From contig JBBPUQ010000004.1 of the NCBI GenBank assembly GCA_038501195.1, forward strand, positions 2,728,001 through 2,792,000: a stretch of 64,000 nucleotides of DNA, written 5' to 3'. The stretch's first letter is position 1; each line of letters begins with the position of its first letter. This stretch comes from Nemania diffusa. Its lineage: Eukaryota; Ascomycota; Sordariomycetes; Xylariales; Xylariaceae. Below the pieces are notes generated by a model that had not been told where the DNA came from, searched no databases, and was given only the letters and a program-made list of their open reading frames with translations. A program made the translations under genes and the position numbers. Positions 1 to 12,800 of this stretch are shown here, in pieces.

Positions 1-503
1 CCCTCCGAAAAACCCAAGTTGTAGGACAAAGACCGCAAGACTCAACAATAAGCACGTGGCAAGAAGCACCATGCCTAATACAAAATCAAATTGATGGCTC
101 TTGGAGCGGGTCAATAATAGCGGACAGGCTCTACACTGCAAAAACTAAATATCGATTCCTATTTCTCAAGCCAAACACTCCATCGAAGGAGCCTCAGAGG
201 CTGGTGCCACTGGATGCATCAGAAAGCCTGACTAGTGTCCTCTCCGGCCAAGAGATTGTCGAGTTCCCGACAATATACGTATTGCCGGCGGGGACTAGTA
301 GTTTCACTGAGGGTTATATAATAGAAGAAAGGCATAGAAAGAAACCGTTAAGAAAGCGGAAAGCATCGGCCCTCGTTGGTTATGAATCAGGCGCAGACTC
401 ATCTGGAGAAGAGGATGGTCAAATTATTGAGCAAGATACTGAGGGGGAAATTTCAGATGATACAACAAGTAGTTCTGGATCTGACACCGATACGTCTTGC
501 TAG
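1..503 (+). CDS. BCD1: Box C/D snoRNA assembly protein BCD1 (zf-HIT family), C-terminal part only
   Basis: This is the 3' end of a gene that starts left of the window; the frame is open from base 3 to the TAG-region stop at 503. The visible residues include KTKYRFLFLKPNTP followed by an IVEFPTIYVLP stretch. That strand-rich segment is typical of the region after the HIT zinc finger in BCD1/ZNHIT6 proteins, which help assemble box C/D snoRNPs in the nucleus. The tail is basic (RKKPLRKRK) and then acidic and serine-rich, as is common at the end of nucleolar assembly factors. The zinc finger itself would lie outside the window, so the family call rests on the C-terminal motif alone. No intron is needed in the visible part. 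Confidence 0.72.
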   Translation, partial: LRKTQVVGQRPQDSTISTWQEAPCLIQNQIDGSWSGSIIADRLYTAKTKYRFLFLKPNTPSKEPQRLVPLDASESLTSVLSGQEIVEFPTIYVLPAGTSSFTEGYIIEERHRKKPLRKRKASALVGYESGADSSGEEDGQIIEQDTEGEISDDTTSSSGSDTDTSC

Positions 504-1180
504 CCTACCTATGCGTACGCAATGGGGCATGATACGATGTCAGAATAGTACCGAGTTTTTAAATCGAGACTTGAATAGTCATCTATTTGCCTACTCTTTC
601 CCGTATTCTGGAGCATATGGAGCGCTATATTCCTCTTAAATAGAGAGGATTGACTGAGATCGTGGAGCTAGATACTATCTATGTAGTTGGTGCTAATACA
701 AAGATCACTACATCTATATACGGACATATGTCGTCAAGATCATTACCTCAATAGATACATATATGGCGTAACTACCTACATAAGTTACAGGGATCCATAT
801 GCATCTACATAGGTAGAGAAATTGCCACCAATCAGTACCCATGTACCCTGGCGCCTGACCCCCGCCACCCAGTTTCTGCTAGGCGGTGAGACGATGCGAG
901 GTAACCGCGCCAAGGTTCGCACTAGCGCCACATTTTGAATGGCTGGCTGTGGGTGTATTTGGCGATTTTCAGCCTTCTTTCTCCGCCGCCATCAGCTTTT
1001 CCCTCCCACACACTTCTACTCCTACTTCCTGCTTCCTTACTTATGCGTCTCACCAACCACAAAATCAATTGGTGCTTGCGCCCACTACATCTCTAATTCC
1101 CGGACGATCTATCTCACTTTCAATTCTCATTTTCCAGCTTTCCATTTCTACTTGCGCTTGACGCGCACAATTTTACAGCC
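504..1180. other. Intergenic: BCD1 3' flank and SCD6 promoter
   Basis: No convincing gene. The left part is AT-rich with several ATATAT-type runs. The right part, from about 960, becomes pyrimidine-rich (many CTTCC and CACTTCT runs) just before the SCD6 start codon, which is usual for fungal promoters and leaders. Short ORFs here are not conserved-looking. Confidence 0.6.
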
Positions 1181-3167
1181 ATGTCCGAATTCCTTGGGTA
1201 CGTGTGTGCTCCTGATGCACCATCCCTTGCCTTGTGCTAGATTTACTAACGACCCCTGACACAGCTCTCGGATATCTTTGATATCGAAGAGCGATATTCG
1301 GTAAGCGCTTGGAATGTTGGCTATTCTGGCATGCAGCTATTGACTTGCTACGACAAGCTATTCGGGTATTCTACACGAAATAAATAGTGAAGAGTCGACC
1401 GTCTCCCTCGAAAGTGTCAAATCCTACGGCACCGAAGGTCGTCGAGGAAACCCTGCAGACGAAGTAGCAGCCTCCGAACAAGTTTACGAATATATCGTAT
1501 TTCGAGGTAGCGACGTGAAGGACCTCCGTATTGAGCAAGCTCCCGCCGTCCCGAAAGAGAATCAGCCTCCCCCGGTCCCTGATGACCCTGCGATCGTTGG
1601 TGTAAGTTCTCTTCCGCTTTGTAACCTATCTGGTAACGAGCAAATACGAATCCTATATGATGAACCATTTCGGATGTAAACATTCTTACTGAATTGCGCA
1701 AACAACCTCGTGTTGATATTTCCGTTGCCTTCCTTCTGATCTACTATGGATTATACCTTTGGCATGACTTGACAATACGCTTGAATTTCAGAATAGCTGA
1801 TTGATAATCATGGGGTTTAGGCACGTACTCGTCCGGCTGGTGTGATTCCTCCTGGCCCACCCAATCAAGTCCCGGGGCCTCCTGCTGGCTTCGGTCAGAA
1901 CCCATACGCGCCAAATTTCTATCCTCCGCCTCCAGGCCAATGGGGCCGTGGTGGACCCGGACCTGGTCCTGGCCCTGGTCAAGGTTTTAATGGAATGCCG
2001 TATCCACCACCTCCCGGGTGGTTCCCTGGTCAAGGATTTCCCCCCGGTGGTCCCGGCCCCTGGAACAACTTCGGGTACCCTCCAGGACCACAAGGCCCGC
2101 CTGGTACGCCCGGTCAGGGCATGAGAACAACACCGCAGCAAGACAACAAACCGACCCCAATCGGCGCCAGTGCCGATAAGCAAAAACCGGTAGGTATTCC
2201 TACGGTTGAGGCACCTACAGAGCCAAAGGCCTTTGGTCAGCCCCCACAGCAACCTCCATCACAGCTTGTTGCGAAAGATGTAGCACCAACACCTCCTGTT
2301 GAATCGAAGCCTACTGCTGCAGAGGTAAAAGCTGCGGCGGATTCGCTTACAACGAAGAAACCTGCGACGAACAAGCCGGAAGCCAAGAGCGTTCCGACTG
2401 GTCCCAGGAGTAGTCGTATTACTCCCGCTGTACCGATGCCTGCGGCACTCCTATCGAGGTCTGGCCCTCAGGCTATAGCTGCTACTGCATCTGTTAAACC
2501 TGCTGCGGAACAATCTAATGGTCCTCCAAGTGCCGCCGCCCTCAGGGACGCTACACAAGCTGCGAAAGCAGCAGTTGCTGTAGCTATGGCCAAGTTGGAT
2601 AACCCCAACGCCACTGTGGGTGTTGTTAGTCCACCAGCGGCCAGCAACATGATGGATAATCTCGCAAAGAAAGTGAATGAGATGAGAGTGAATGCTACGA
2701 GAGGTGGCCCTGGCAGGGGACGTGGCCGGGGAGGTCGCGGTGGCATCCAGTCCAAAGTTGAGGTTCCTGATGTCGACTTTGATTTCCAGACAGCCAACGC
2801 GAAGTTTAATAAACAAGATCTCGCAAATGAAGCTGTTGGTAGCCCACCTGTGAGAGATGCTCCGAACGGCCACGCCTCTGAGACTCCAGAGCCTACAGAT
2901 GGTGCCTATAATAAGACCCGGTCTTTCTTTGATAATATTAGTAGCGAGGCGAAAGACCGGGCGGAAAATGGCGGCCAAAAACCCGGTGGGCGAGAGTGGC
3001 GCGGAGAGGAGCAGCGCAAGAATATGGAGACCTTTGGACAAGGCAGCGTTGATGGTGGCTACCGTGGTGGCTATCGCGGTCGTGTTCGTGGCCGAGGACG
3101 CGGTAATAACCGTGGCCGTGGTGGCTCCAGAGGCCGGGGTGGCTTTCAGCCCACCTCTTCACAGTAA
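1181..3167 (+). CDS. SCD6: Scd6/LSM14-family mRNA repression protein
   Basis: Exons 1181-1197, 1265-1300, 1358-1601 and 1821-3167 join in phase to give 547 residues. The N-terminal LSm14 domain reads MSEFLGSRISLISKSDIR and continues with SGILHEINSEESTV and EYIVFRGSDVKDLRI, very close to fungal Scd6/Sum2. A Pro/Gly-rich and then Ala-rich linker follows. Next come a DFDF motif (PDVDFDFQTANAKFNK), an FFD box (SFFDNISSEAKDR), a TFG box around METFGQG, and a C-terminal RGG tract. These proteins bind eIF4G and the helicase Dhh1, and repress translation or promote decapping in P-bodies. The acceptor of the 219-bp third intron (TTTAG before 1821) was chosen because it joins DPAIVG to ARTRPAG. The gene is convergent with NIT2. 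Confidence 0.93.
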
Positions 3168-3948
3168 CTGTCAGCTAGCCTCGGCATTTCGCGGCCTTGG
3201 GCTGGGCTGAAAATACAGACCTTTCTGTATACGCATCAGCCCTCTCAATAAACGATGGTGGTTGTCAGGACTGGTATTCCTGATGACTAGCTTTTTCTTC
3301 ACTCGTCGAGGTCTAAGGTGGGCCAAGACGCTCGTTTCGGTTTCTACTTGCAAGCTTCGATAAGGAGAGGACTGAAATCCTCACCTAACAAAGAAGCAAT
3401 GATATTCCTTCTCGCGCAACAAATGTACAGTTGTATCAGTATGACAGTCACACAATTCTGTTTTCTTTTCACGGGCAGGAGTCGGTTCTCAGCGAGCGGG
3501 TTCTACACTATCTCAACAGCCAACACAGTGGCTGGGGGCGGTTGAGGCAAAATTGGCGTGGTGGTCATGGCCACGGCGTTAGGTATCGTCTTTTCTAGCA
3601 TGATTCCGAGCACGGTCAATGTGCATACAGAGATGGCCTAGCAGAGGCTGGTTTGATTCCAGGAGGTATTCTAGTTAGTATCAAGGAGACTCAACGAGTT
3701 TGGCTCATGCGCATTGAATGAAGGATGGAATGATACGCAGCGCATATTGCGTCTTGGCGGTACGAAAAGAAGATGACGACCAAGGACTTGAATCAGTTGT
3801 ACTCGTATGCGGTGGCTCGCGAATTGTAACGAAGCTACGTCTTCAAGCCATGCCATAATACATGATTTATCAAGCCTTTCTTATTATCTCTTGAATATTT
3901 ACTTAGTGACGATCTGAAACTGCCATGACTCTAATTTGTAGTATTCAA
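3168..3948. other. Intergenic between convergent SCD6 and NIT2
   Basis: This holds the 3' flanks of two convergent genes. It includes AATAAA-like sequence shortly after the SCD6 stop (AATAAACG near 3247). I see no supported gene or RNA; the short ORFs have no recognisable motifs. Confidence 0.55.
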
Positions 3949-5535
3949 CTATATCTCCGGATATACGTCACTGACACCGAGTTAGAAACTGTCATCGTTG
4001 AATACTCCGTTTCTCTAATGAGTGGAAACCGTGCAAAAGGTAGGAATAAAACGGGCACTTACGTCCTCCGAATTAGCGGCATCTTCTCCCTCACCCGCTC
4101 CCACTCTGCCAGGTCAATATCGACAATGCCCAGCTCGCCGACGGCACCCTCCTCGACAGCATCTTCGCTGCGTTCTCCGTCCCACTCCGGGCGAACGCCC
4201 TTCATCTCTAGGACCACGCGGCCCCAGGGATCGACTACCATGCTGTGGCCGTACGAGACGCGGGGCTTTTTGGCCGCGGCGCCCGCAGATGACGAGGAGG
4301 AGGAAGAGGAAGGGGAAGAGTCGACGTTGTGGGGGCCGACCTGGGCGGCGGCCACGACGTAGCTCTGCGTCTCGATGGCGCGCGAGCGCAGCAGGACGTC
4401 CCAGTGCGCGCGGCCCGTCGGCACCGTGAAGGCTGAGGGGTACAGCAGGACCTGGGCCGGGCCGCTGCTGCTGCCGTCTGCGGCAGTAGCAGCGGTGCTG
4501 TGGGGGGAGTGCGGACGCGTTAGATGGAGCGCGGGCTCGGGGAAGCGCAGGTCGAAGCAGATCAGGCTGCCTAGACGCCCGATGGGGGACGCGATGGGCG
4601 GGATTAGACGGGTCCCGGCCTGCGTGCTCGCTGACTCGCGGAGCGTGGCGTAGTCGAAGAGGTGCAGTTTGTCGTAGGAGGCGGAGGGGACGAGGGCACC
4701 GGTTGGCGCTATGTAGATCGTGCGGTTGTAGAGCTTTGTTGTTGTTGATGATGGTGTGTTTGTGCTGGAGGCGGCCTCTTCGGATTGCGCGATGGATGGC
4801 AGCACGGGATTTGAGGAGGTGGACCCGGGGCCGGCGGACTTCACGGCCACCGGCACGTGGATCCCGACGTGCACGGCGATCGAGTGCTTTGCGGCTGCGG
4901 CCTGCAGACCGGTCACGAAGGGAGAGGTTGCTACGGGGCGGGCGAGGGAGAGGGATTCCTGGGCTGAGGTCCCGATGTAGTCGGATGCTTCGGGGAGGAA
5001 GAGGATCTAGATGGGGTGTTAGTTATTTATTTCTGCGAACGAACCCCTGCTTTTCTTATGATATCGAGGATAGCCATAATGAGAGATATTCTAAGATTGT
5101 ACTATTGTGTGCTCGTCCTCGCTGTGTAATGCATAGTTCTCGATATTTCAATGCGAAGATCTAGTAACCTCTCAAGGTGCATAAGCCTCCTTAGCTCTCC
5201 CTCTAGAGTCATGTTACTCTGAATCATTGACCTATAACGGGTCTTGTCGTAGAGAATCCTCACAGAGAGACATTCATGGAGATGAGAATCCAATAAGAGA
5301 ATCGGCTGCTCCTCACCTTAGCACCGGCGCTCGCAGCCTGGCCCACGAGCTTCACGCACTGGGCGAGGTTCGCCGCCATGGAGTTGGACGAGCAGATCTG
5401 TCCGATAGCCTATTGTCCGCGGGGCCATCACAAAGACCCGTCGAGTTAGCCTCTCTTGTTTTCTATTTCCACGCCAGATTTCCATCGCCCATCTCCTGGC
5501 GACGTCTCGTCAATTCGACTCACCGCCTTGGCCAT
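3949..5535 (-). CDS. NIT2: Carbon-nitrogen hydrolase, Nit2-type amidase
   Basis: Exons on the minus strand are 5535-5524, 5409-5317, 5006-4063 and 3970-3949 (356 residues). The start MAKA splices to [15 protein letters not shown], the normal opening of the family. The nitrilase catalytic triad is visible: Glu41 in [10 protein letters not shown], Lys148 in YDKLHLFD and Cys185 in ICFDLRFPE. The yeast and mammalian relatives hydrolyse deaminated glutathione to alpha-ketoglutarate and Cys-Gly as metabolite repair; that substrate is inferred from family. A 22-bp last exon is inferred because splicing the GTAAGT at 4062-4057 to the acceptor before 3970 gives RRTDVYPEI, whereas reading through ends at RRT. 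Low-complexity Ser runs near residues 265-275 are unusual but in frame. Confidence 0.9.
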
Positions 5536-6570
5536 CTTGGCTGTTTTATCTAGTATCCTCGTCGTAGAGTGCGTCGTGCCGTGAGACGAGATAAGCAAGT
5601 AACTTTCTAAATACGATGCGCACAGTTAGAAGAATCAGAATTAAAAATTCCCAACATTAGGTTGCAGCGGCCGTGTCAGCACCGAGAGGCTATATAAAGG
5701 CTATATAGTGGAAGAAGAAGCCGGCACTCGGATAGACGGTATGAGATGGTGGCCGCAATCATGGGCTTGGTCAAGTCGGGGCAAGTCGGGGGGCGCCCCG
5801 ATCTCGACGTTGACTCCACTTCGGTCCGATATTTCGTTGATATCCACCTCTCTACATACTTACAGCATAAGCATAGGCAGTGGGTAGCAGGTAGACTCGG
5901 ACGGTAACAGCCAAGGTTTTAGAAATGTACGGTAGTTTTCTACAACTTGCCTAGGTATTATGAGTCCACACACACTACACTTAGGTGACGTCGACGCTGG
6001 GCTTCCCATTTTACGGGACTGGGAGCATGTTTCGCGTATCACCTATCTACCTACGTCACGTCATACGAATCTTGAACCCCCTCTGTTTTAGTTGTTTCGC
6101 TTATTATATTTGTTCTGCATTGGCAACAAGTTTGCGTATCTCCTAATCTATGGGGGAAACTAGAAAACGCAGCGCTGCAGCCATAGCCGATTAAGTTAGG
6201 TGGCTGTGTCGGGTCCTCGTGACTGAGAGGCACTCGAGTCGTAGTTCGTAGTAAATCAGCGCGCAAGATTAGTTTTGGCTATTCCGGCAAAGTGTCTGGC
6301 ATGGCCATGTGTTCTCGTTCTCCGACTTCTTTGATGGCGAATGAGGCGAGAAAATCAACAGGCAAAAGCCAAGAACCCTACCTCCCTATGCCCCGTCATG
6401 TCAACGCCTGGCTGAATGGGAAGAAACAATTATTCAATACAGTTCAGCAATAGTTGTGTGCCGTGTGCTCCATTCGGCGAGCGGACAGTTGTCGAGGTCG
6501 AGACTAGTTGTCGAGGTTGCCACGGTCCGCTCATATATTTTTATCCCTCGACTGCGAAGACCATCCGTCG
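5536..6570. other. Intergenic: NIT2 promoter and TAF4 3' flank
   Basis: Both neighbours are on the minus strand, so this serves as the NIT2 promoter and the TAF4 terminator. A TATATAAA-like stretch occurs at about 5691-5708 (CTATATAAAGG, then CTATATAG). No coding signal beyond short unconserved ORFs. Confidence 0.5.
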
Positions 6571-8707
6571 TTATATCTTCTCCGTGGCTACTTTGAGGCC
6601 GGTGTCCGACTTATCAACCTTGCCATAGGCAATCTGTAAGCTCCGCGGGTCCAAGCCCCGGTCTTCGAGGACGACAATCCAATCTCGAAGTTGGATGTTC
6701 TTGCCCTTCTCCGAATCCTCACGAAACTGGCCCAGATGCGTGACACCGGCCTTCGTGAGAGGGCCACGTCCAGCTTTGGCGGCCACGCCAGCCGTCCCGG
6801 AAGCAGCCCCAGAAGTCCCCTGAGCCCTCGGTGTGCTAGCCCCACTACCAGCAGCCGAATTCATCCATGAATACTTTTTCTTCTTCCCTCCAGTAAATAG
6901 GTTGAGTGTTGTATTTACGGTTGTATTGCTGCTGTTCTCTGCCGCCTTTGCTGCCGCCTTCTTGCCTTCTTTCTTGGATAAGGTTTTGGTATCTCCCCCA
7001 TCCGGCGCGATAGAACCTGGAGTGCCAGGGGCAACAGACCCGCTGCGCGAACCAGCTTCCGCCCCCTCCTTGTCCTTCTCGGCTGATTTCTCGAGTCGCT
7101 TCTGTCGTTTCCTGAGGCGGCCTTCTTCCGCGCTTTGCGACTGCTTGCCGATTTCAACGAGGCTCTCGACGAGATGGTTTTTGGGCGAAGATGCCTCGGA
7201 GACTGGTGTGGGGAGTCCATTTTTGCTCATTTCAGCTGATGGCCCTAGAATAAGTGTTAGTAAAAGTGAGGTCTCATTTGTATAACAATGTTTGCATACG
7301 CTTGAGTGGATTAGTGCGGGGGCTGACCGCACTCTCTGCTCCCGTCCGCTCGCCCTCAGCATGTGTGCCGTTCACTTGCGGCGAGGGCGGTGCCGCCGCA
7401 TCAATCCATTCGCTAGGTACGTTGCCGTGCGAGCTCTTCTGGCGCGTTTCCGCAATCCTATTGGCGTCACCGAGTAGGTCTCGTAGGCGTTCTTTTGTTC
7501 CTATTGAGAGCAGTGCGATCTGGTCAACCAACAACGACTCCTTGGGGATAAATGATCCATATGTCTTGACCGTTGTGCTCGTGCCGTCCGCATCCATTTG
7601 AAATGACGCCTTCAACTCGGGTTTGGGAAATTCGGCAGGCTGAGCAAACTTGCCCATGTACTGGCTCCTTCCGTCTGCCTTTAGATCAAGGTTCAGACTC
7701 AGACCAAACTTCTGGGCCACATCAAACATTTTCTTGTGAACCATGCCAGGCTCTAGTAGGTGGTGGCGCACTTCTTGACTTCGCGTCACAGCTAACCGAT
7801 GGGCTGCCTCGTTCCACGTACGGTCTGCGGCGAGAACCAAATACTCTTCCTGGGATTTTGCGTCAGCGGTCTCAGCGGGTTGGTTAGCCGGACCGGCTCC
7901 GTAGAAACTCTCTCTGCCCCCAGCAGGCAAGTGTGGAAATCCCGTTCTTGTCTCCAGGTTGTTCATGTATTCGGCCTCTTCCTCCAGGTCGATACCAGTG
8001 CCCATCAACATATCATTCATCTCATACGATATGGTTTTCGAACCAGCAGGTCGCTGCGCTTGCCTAGCCGTGTCGTTTGCGGCTGGAAACGAAGAAGACG
8101 GGTGGATAGCTGGTGGACCCATGTTGCCAGTCGCCGGCATAATAGTTGATGTGTTCATCGGCGCAAGTTGAGCTTGGGAGTATTGTGATGAAGGATGAGC
8201 AGCATTGGGAGCTTGTGTCTGATGTGGTGGCTGAGAGGATGGAAAAGACTGATGTATCGACTGAGTAGGTGGATGAGAAGGAGCAGGTATCGGGCTTTGT
8301 GGGTGTGAGGGCTGTTGCACTGTCGCCGTGGAGGGAAAGCGACCGTTTATTTGGTGTGGGGGATTGTATGGGCTCTGGGGAAGCTGAGTGGTAGCAGCAG
8401 TGTTGATGGGGGTAGTGGTAGTAGAATGAGTAGGAGCAGTAGCCGTCATGTTGACCGGGAGCGCGGGTGATGGAAGCCCAGTAATTGCTGTTAGCGTTGC
8501 AGCCCCTGACGGTGGACTTGCGGCGTAGGGTGTCGAGTTGCCATAGGGCGAGTTCGGCTGTGAATGGAGAGGTATAGGTGACACTTTAGGCCGCTTAGAC
8601 GGTGGAAGCGGGAAGCCGGCGGCGGCTGTTGTGTTGCTTGGGGACGGCGAAGAGGCTTGAGGCGGCGAGAACTGCCTCTGGGCGAGACTCGGTTGAGGAT
8701 GCGACAT
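6571..8707 (-). CDS. TAF4: Transcription initiation factor TFIID subunit 4
   Basis: Two minus-strand exons, 8707-7300 and 7244-6571, join through a 55-bp intron (GTATGC...TTCTAG) to give 693 residues. The first 220 residues are low-complexity Pro/Ser/Gln/Thr, as in other Taf4 proteins. The conserved part starts around TISYEMNDMLMGTGIDLEEE and runs through TWNEAAHRLAVTRSQEV, FGLSLNLDLK and DQIALLSIGTKERLRDLL. The second exon holds a basic helical stretch (RLRKRQKRLEKSAEKDKEG) and the C-terminal LRDWIVVLEDRGLD. This matches the fungal TAF4 histone-fold/C-terminal domain, which pairs with TAF12 in TFIID. The gene is divergent from YSH1. Confidence 0.9.
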
Positions 8708-9807
8708 GGTGGTCGAACGACGATGGGAGTGTGGAATTGTTCGGTATCGGTAGAAGAGCTAGAACACGGGCACGGCAACGTTGATAACCGCGGTGCGTCA
8801 CGTTGCTTTGCCTTGCTGTCTGCGGATGATGAGAGTGTGCAGCGTTTGCGTCCAGAAACAGACGAGAGCGCAAGGACGGATCGGATCTTGAGGCCCTAAA
8901 TGATTTCGACGAGGCGATTAAGTTTCGAGCCGAGTAGAAGGCGAGCAAGCAGTCACCACGGCTGGACAGGCACAGGCACAGGGCCTGTCACGCTAGACTG
9001 CACAACACCCATCCGACAGCAGCAACGAAGAGTGCCGCGACAGCGTACAGTTCTCGTGGATCGGATCATGCAACGACTGGGCTGACTATCTGCGCATCGA
9101 AATTCGGACAGGAGCTGAATCGGCGACGCGGAGGGCGACTATCGCAGGGCGGCGCGCAACAAGATGCGATGAGATGCGAATGCGGTGGTGGTGATGTTTT
9201 AATGTATGTGAGGAGCACTTCGTCTGTAGTGTAGTATATTACCTGAGTGCAGCACCAGAAAGCTTCCCCCGATTGGAAATCTTTGGCGTAGTAGTGCACG
9301 GACCTTTATCGCGCCTTGGAGCCTCTTGCGACGTGACCCTCCCCCAAGCTTTAGGTGCTGCGTAGGTCTCCAAGGCACTGACTAACCCCACCTGTAACCC
9401 CTGTAGCCTGCGTCTGGTCGGGCAGTTTTCTGTATGTAGGTACCTAGGTACCTAACTACCTACCTACATACCTTATGTTATGTAAACCTATGTATATGTA
9501 GGTACATGCATATGCATCCACTTATTTATTATCTCCGTTAGAAATGGAATATGTGTATAAAGGGTATGTTTACGTAATACGATCTAAGAAACATTCCGCC
9601 TAGCACGTTCGTTTCTGAGCATCAACAAAAGCCTTGCCATATTTCGTCAGACCATGCAGTGATTCGACGACAATCTTTGCCACCCTTGATAACCTGAGGA
9701 TAGTATTCGCAACACGACTACACCACTTCACGTCCATCAAAAACTACGCCTTCTGATTCGCAATTCGCAATTCGCAGTCGATGGGCTAGCAAGAAGAGGG
9801 AGACACG
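8708..9807. promoter_or_regulatory. Shared divergent promoter of TAF4 and YSH1
   Basis: This is 1.1 kb between two divergent housekeeping genes. It contains a tract of TACCTA/TAGGTA tetranucleotide-like repeats at about 9436-9510, including a perfect TACCTAGGTA palindrome at 9441-9450. No protein-coding signal is convincing. Which part serves each gene cannot be told from sequence alone. Confidence 0.5.
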
Positions 9808-12800
9808 ATGGCGTCCAAGCGCAAAGCCTCGGCCATGGCGGCATCTGCCTCAGAAGAACCCGCCGACCCATCTGACGAGCTGATGTTCCTATGCTTAGGC
9901 GGCGGGAACGAGGTCGGGCGATCGTGTCACATCATCCAATACAAAGGGAAAACCGTCATGGTACGTTCTCGGTGACTGCTAGTAGAGAGTGTGGTGAGAG
10001 GAGACACAGGGCTAATGCTAGGTTTGAAGCTTGATGCTGGTCAGCATCCAGCGTACGATGGCCTTGCCTCACTTCCGTTTTTTGACGATTTCGATCTAAG
10101 CACAGTAGACGTGCTTCTCATCAGCCAGTAAGTCTCTAAGCGCATTTCTTCTCTGTAGCTGTAAAGAGTCCTGGGCGCTATCGGTTGCCGTCGAGGGAAA
10201 CCATGCAGCTCATGCGCACTTGGGCTGGACCCATGCGCTCGTAACATTGCAGGTCGTTGCATGGCTATCTAGGCATCTCTTCTTCCATGTATCCTTATCC
10301 AGCCAGCTATCAATACAAAGACATTGTCCATCTCCCAGCCGATAGTAGCCCCATGACCGTGACGACGATGCCCTGATCTCCATGGCCCTTGTATGATGGC
10401 TAATTTGATCCAAGTCCATGCTAACGAAGATGCAAGTTTTCACATTGACCATGCTGCGTCCCTACCCTACGTTCTGACCAAAACCAACTTCAGGGGTAGG
10501 GTGTTCATGACCCATCCCACCAAGGCCATTTACAAGTGGCTTATTCAAGATAGTGTAAGAGTTGGGAACACATCGTCGCATGCAACCTCACAACCTGTGT
10601 ACACGGAGCAAGACCACCTCAACAGCTGTCCCCAGATTGAGGCTATCGATTACCACACCACCCATACTATTTCGTCCATCCGCATTACTCCTTACCCCGC
10701 TGGTCATGTCTTAGGCGCTGCCATGTTCTTGATTGAGATTGCTGGCCTCAACATCCTATTTACGGGGGACTATTCCCGAGAGCAAGATCGACACCTGATC
10801 TCTGCCGAAGTCCCTCGAGGTGTAAAAGTCGATGTGCTCATCACAGAATCAACATATGGAGTGTCAACACACGTCCCTCGTCTGGAACGAGAGCAAGCGC
10901 TCATGAAGTCCGTTACTAACGTCCTAAACCGGGGAGGCCGCGTCCTCATGCCCGTGTTCGCGCTCGGTCGGGCACAAGAGCTGATGTTAATTCTCGATGA
11001 ATATTGGGGAAGGCATTCAGAGTTCCAGAGGTTTCCTATTTATTATGCCAGCAACTTGGCTCGAAAGTGTATGGTTGTATACCAGACATATGTTGGTGCT
11101 ATGAATGATAATATTAAACGCCTATTTCGGGAACGCATGGCCGAGGCGGAAGCTGCCGGAGAGGGCAGCGGGAAAGGTGGTCCATGGGATTTCAAATACG
11201 TCCGATCCCTCAAGAGTCTAGACCGATTTGACGATGTAGGCGGCTGCGTCATGCTCGCAAGTCCAGGTATGCTGCAGAATGGAGTGAGTCGGGAGCTGTT
11301 GGAGAGATGGGCCCCGAGCGACAAGAACGGTGTCATCATTACCGGGTACAGCGTTGAAGGCACTATGGCAAAGCACATTGTCCAGGAGCCAGATCAAATT
11401 CAAGCTGTTATGTCCCGCAATATTAATACTATTAGACGGGCTCCGGGTGCAGACAGCGAGAAGATTATGATACCCCGAAGGTGTAGTGTTGCGGAGTACT
11501 CCTTCGCGGCTCATGTTGATGGCCAGGAGAATAGGGAGTTCATCGAAGAGATTAGTGCACCTGTCGTGGTAAGTCTTAGTCGCAGGCAACATTGATGCCC
11601 AAGCTAACTGAGTTGAAGATCTTGGTTCATGGAGAACAGCATAATATGATGCGGCTTAAATCCAAGCTGCTCTCGCTAAACGCCAACAAAGCCGAGAAGG
11701 ATAAAACCAAGGTGTTCAGTCCCCGAAACTGTGAAGAGCTTCGGATCCCGTTTAAGACGGACAAAGTCGCCAAAGTCGTTGGCAAGCTTGCGTCTGTTCC
11801 TCTCCCTGGGCAACGATCCGCCCTTGAAGACTCCGAAGGCTCCGAGGCAGCGTTAGTGGCAGGGGTTATCGTTCAGAACGACTTCAAAATGTCGTTAATG
11901 GACCCGGAGGACTTACGGGAGTATGCTGGTTTGACAACATCTACAATTGCCTGTCGGCAGAGGTTGACGCTCAGTGCCGCGGGCATCGACCTTATTAAAT
12001 GGGCCTTGGAGAGCACCTTCGGTAGCATCGAGGCGCTCCCCGAGACCAGGGCAAAAAGGACAGGCGACGATAGCGAAACAACAAATGGCAAAGACGAGAT
12101 GACAGATGTAGATGAAGAAGTGGCCCATGTTGTCGCTGCCTATTTGGTCATGGGCTGTATAACTGTGCGGTATCGTAGTAATGGAGAAGTGGAATTAGAA
12201 TGGGAAGGGAATATGCTAAACGATGGTATAGCTGATGCTGTCATGGCAGTCTTACTGTCAACTGAGAGTAGCCCCGCCGCTGTCAAGAGTACGTCATTTA
12301 TGAGGGTTACCGGCATGCCGTTGCTAACAAATCTGATAGGGTCCGCAAGCAAGCACTCTCATTCACACGATCACGAGCTCCCATCGCGCAACCTTCACGC
12401 AGGCCTAACCCCTCAAGAGAGACTTGAACGATTATTCCTCTTTCTGGAGGCGCAGTTTGGCGCGGATGCTGTCGCGCCAGTGGCAACACCTAAATTGCCA
12501 CCTTTGGCGAGAGACAAGAAGCCTAAGGAATCCGACGAAGGCGATGGTGCCGACTCAGACGCATCCATGGAGCTTTCCGATGACGACGAAGAGGAAGAGC
12601 GGCTACTCAAGCTACGTCAGAAGGCAGAGCTAGAACGGCTTCATAAAATCGGCATTCCGGTGCCCGGTATAACCATCACGGTGGATAAAATGCTGGCCAC
12701 GGTCTGGCTGGAGGACCTTGAGGTTGAATGCAACCAGAAAGTGTTAGCAGATAGAGTCAAGGCAATCGTAGAACGAGCCGTTGAGGTCACCGCTCCACTT

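Noticed and set aside
3651..3661. GGTTTGATTCC as a tRNA B box
   Set aside because: It differs from the B-box consensus at a core base, and there is no stem or A box near it.
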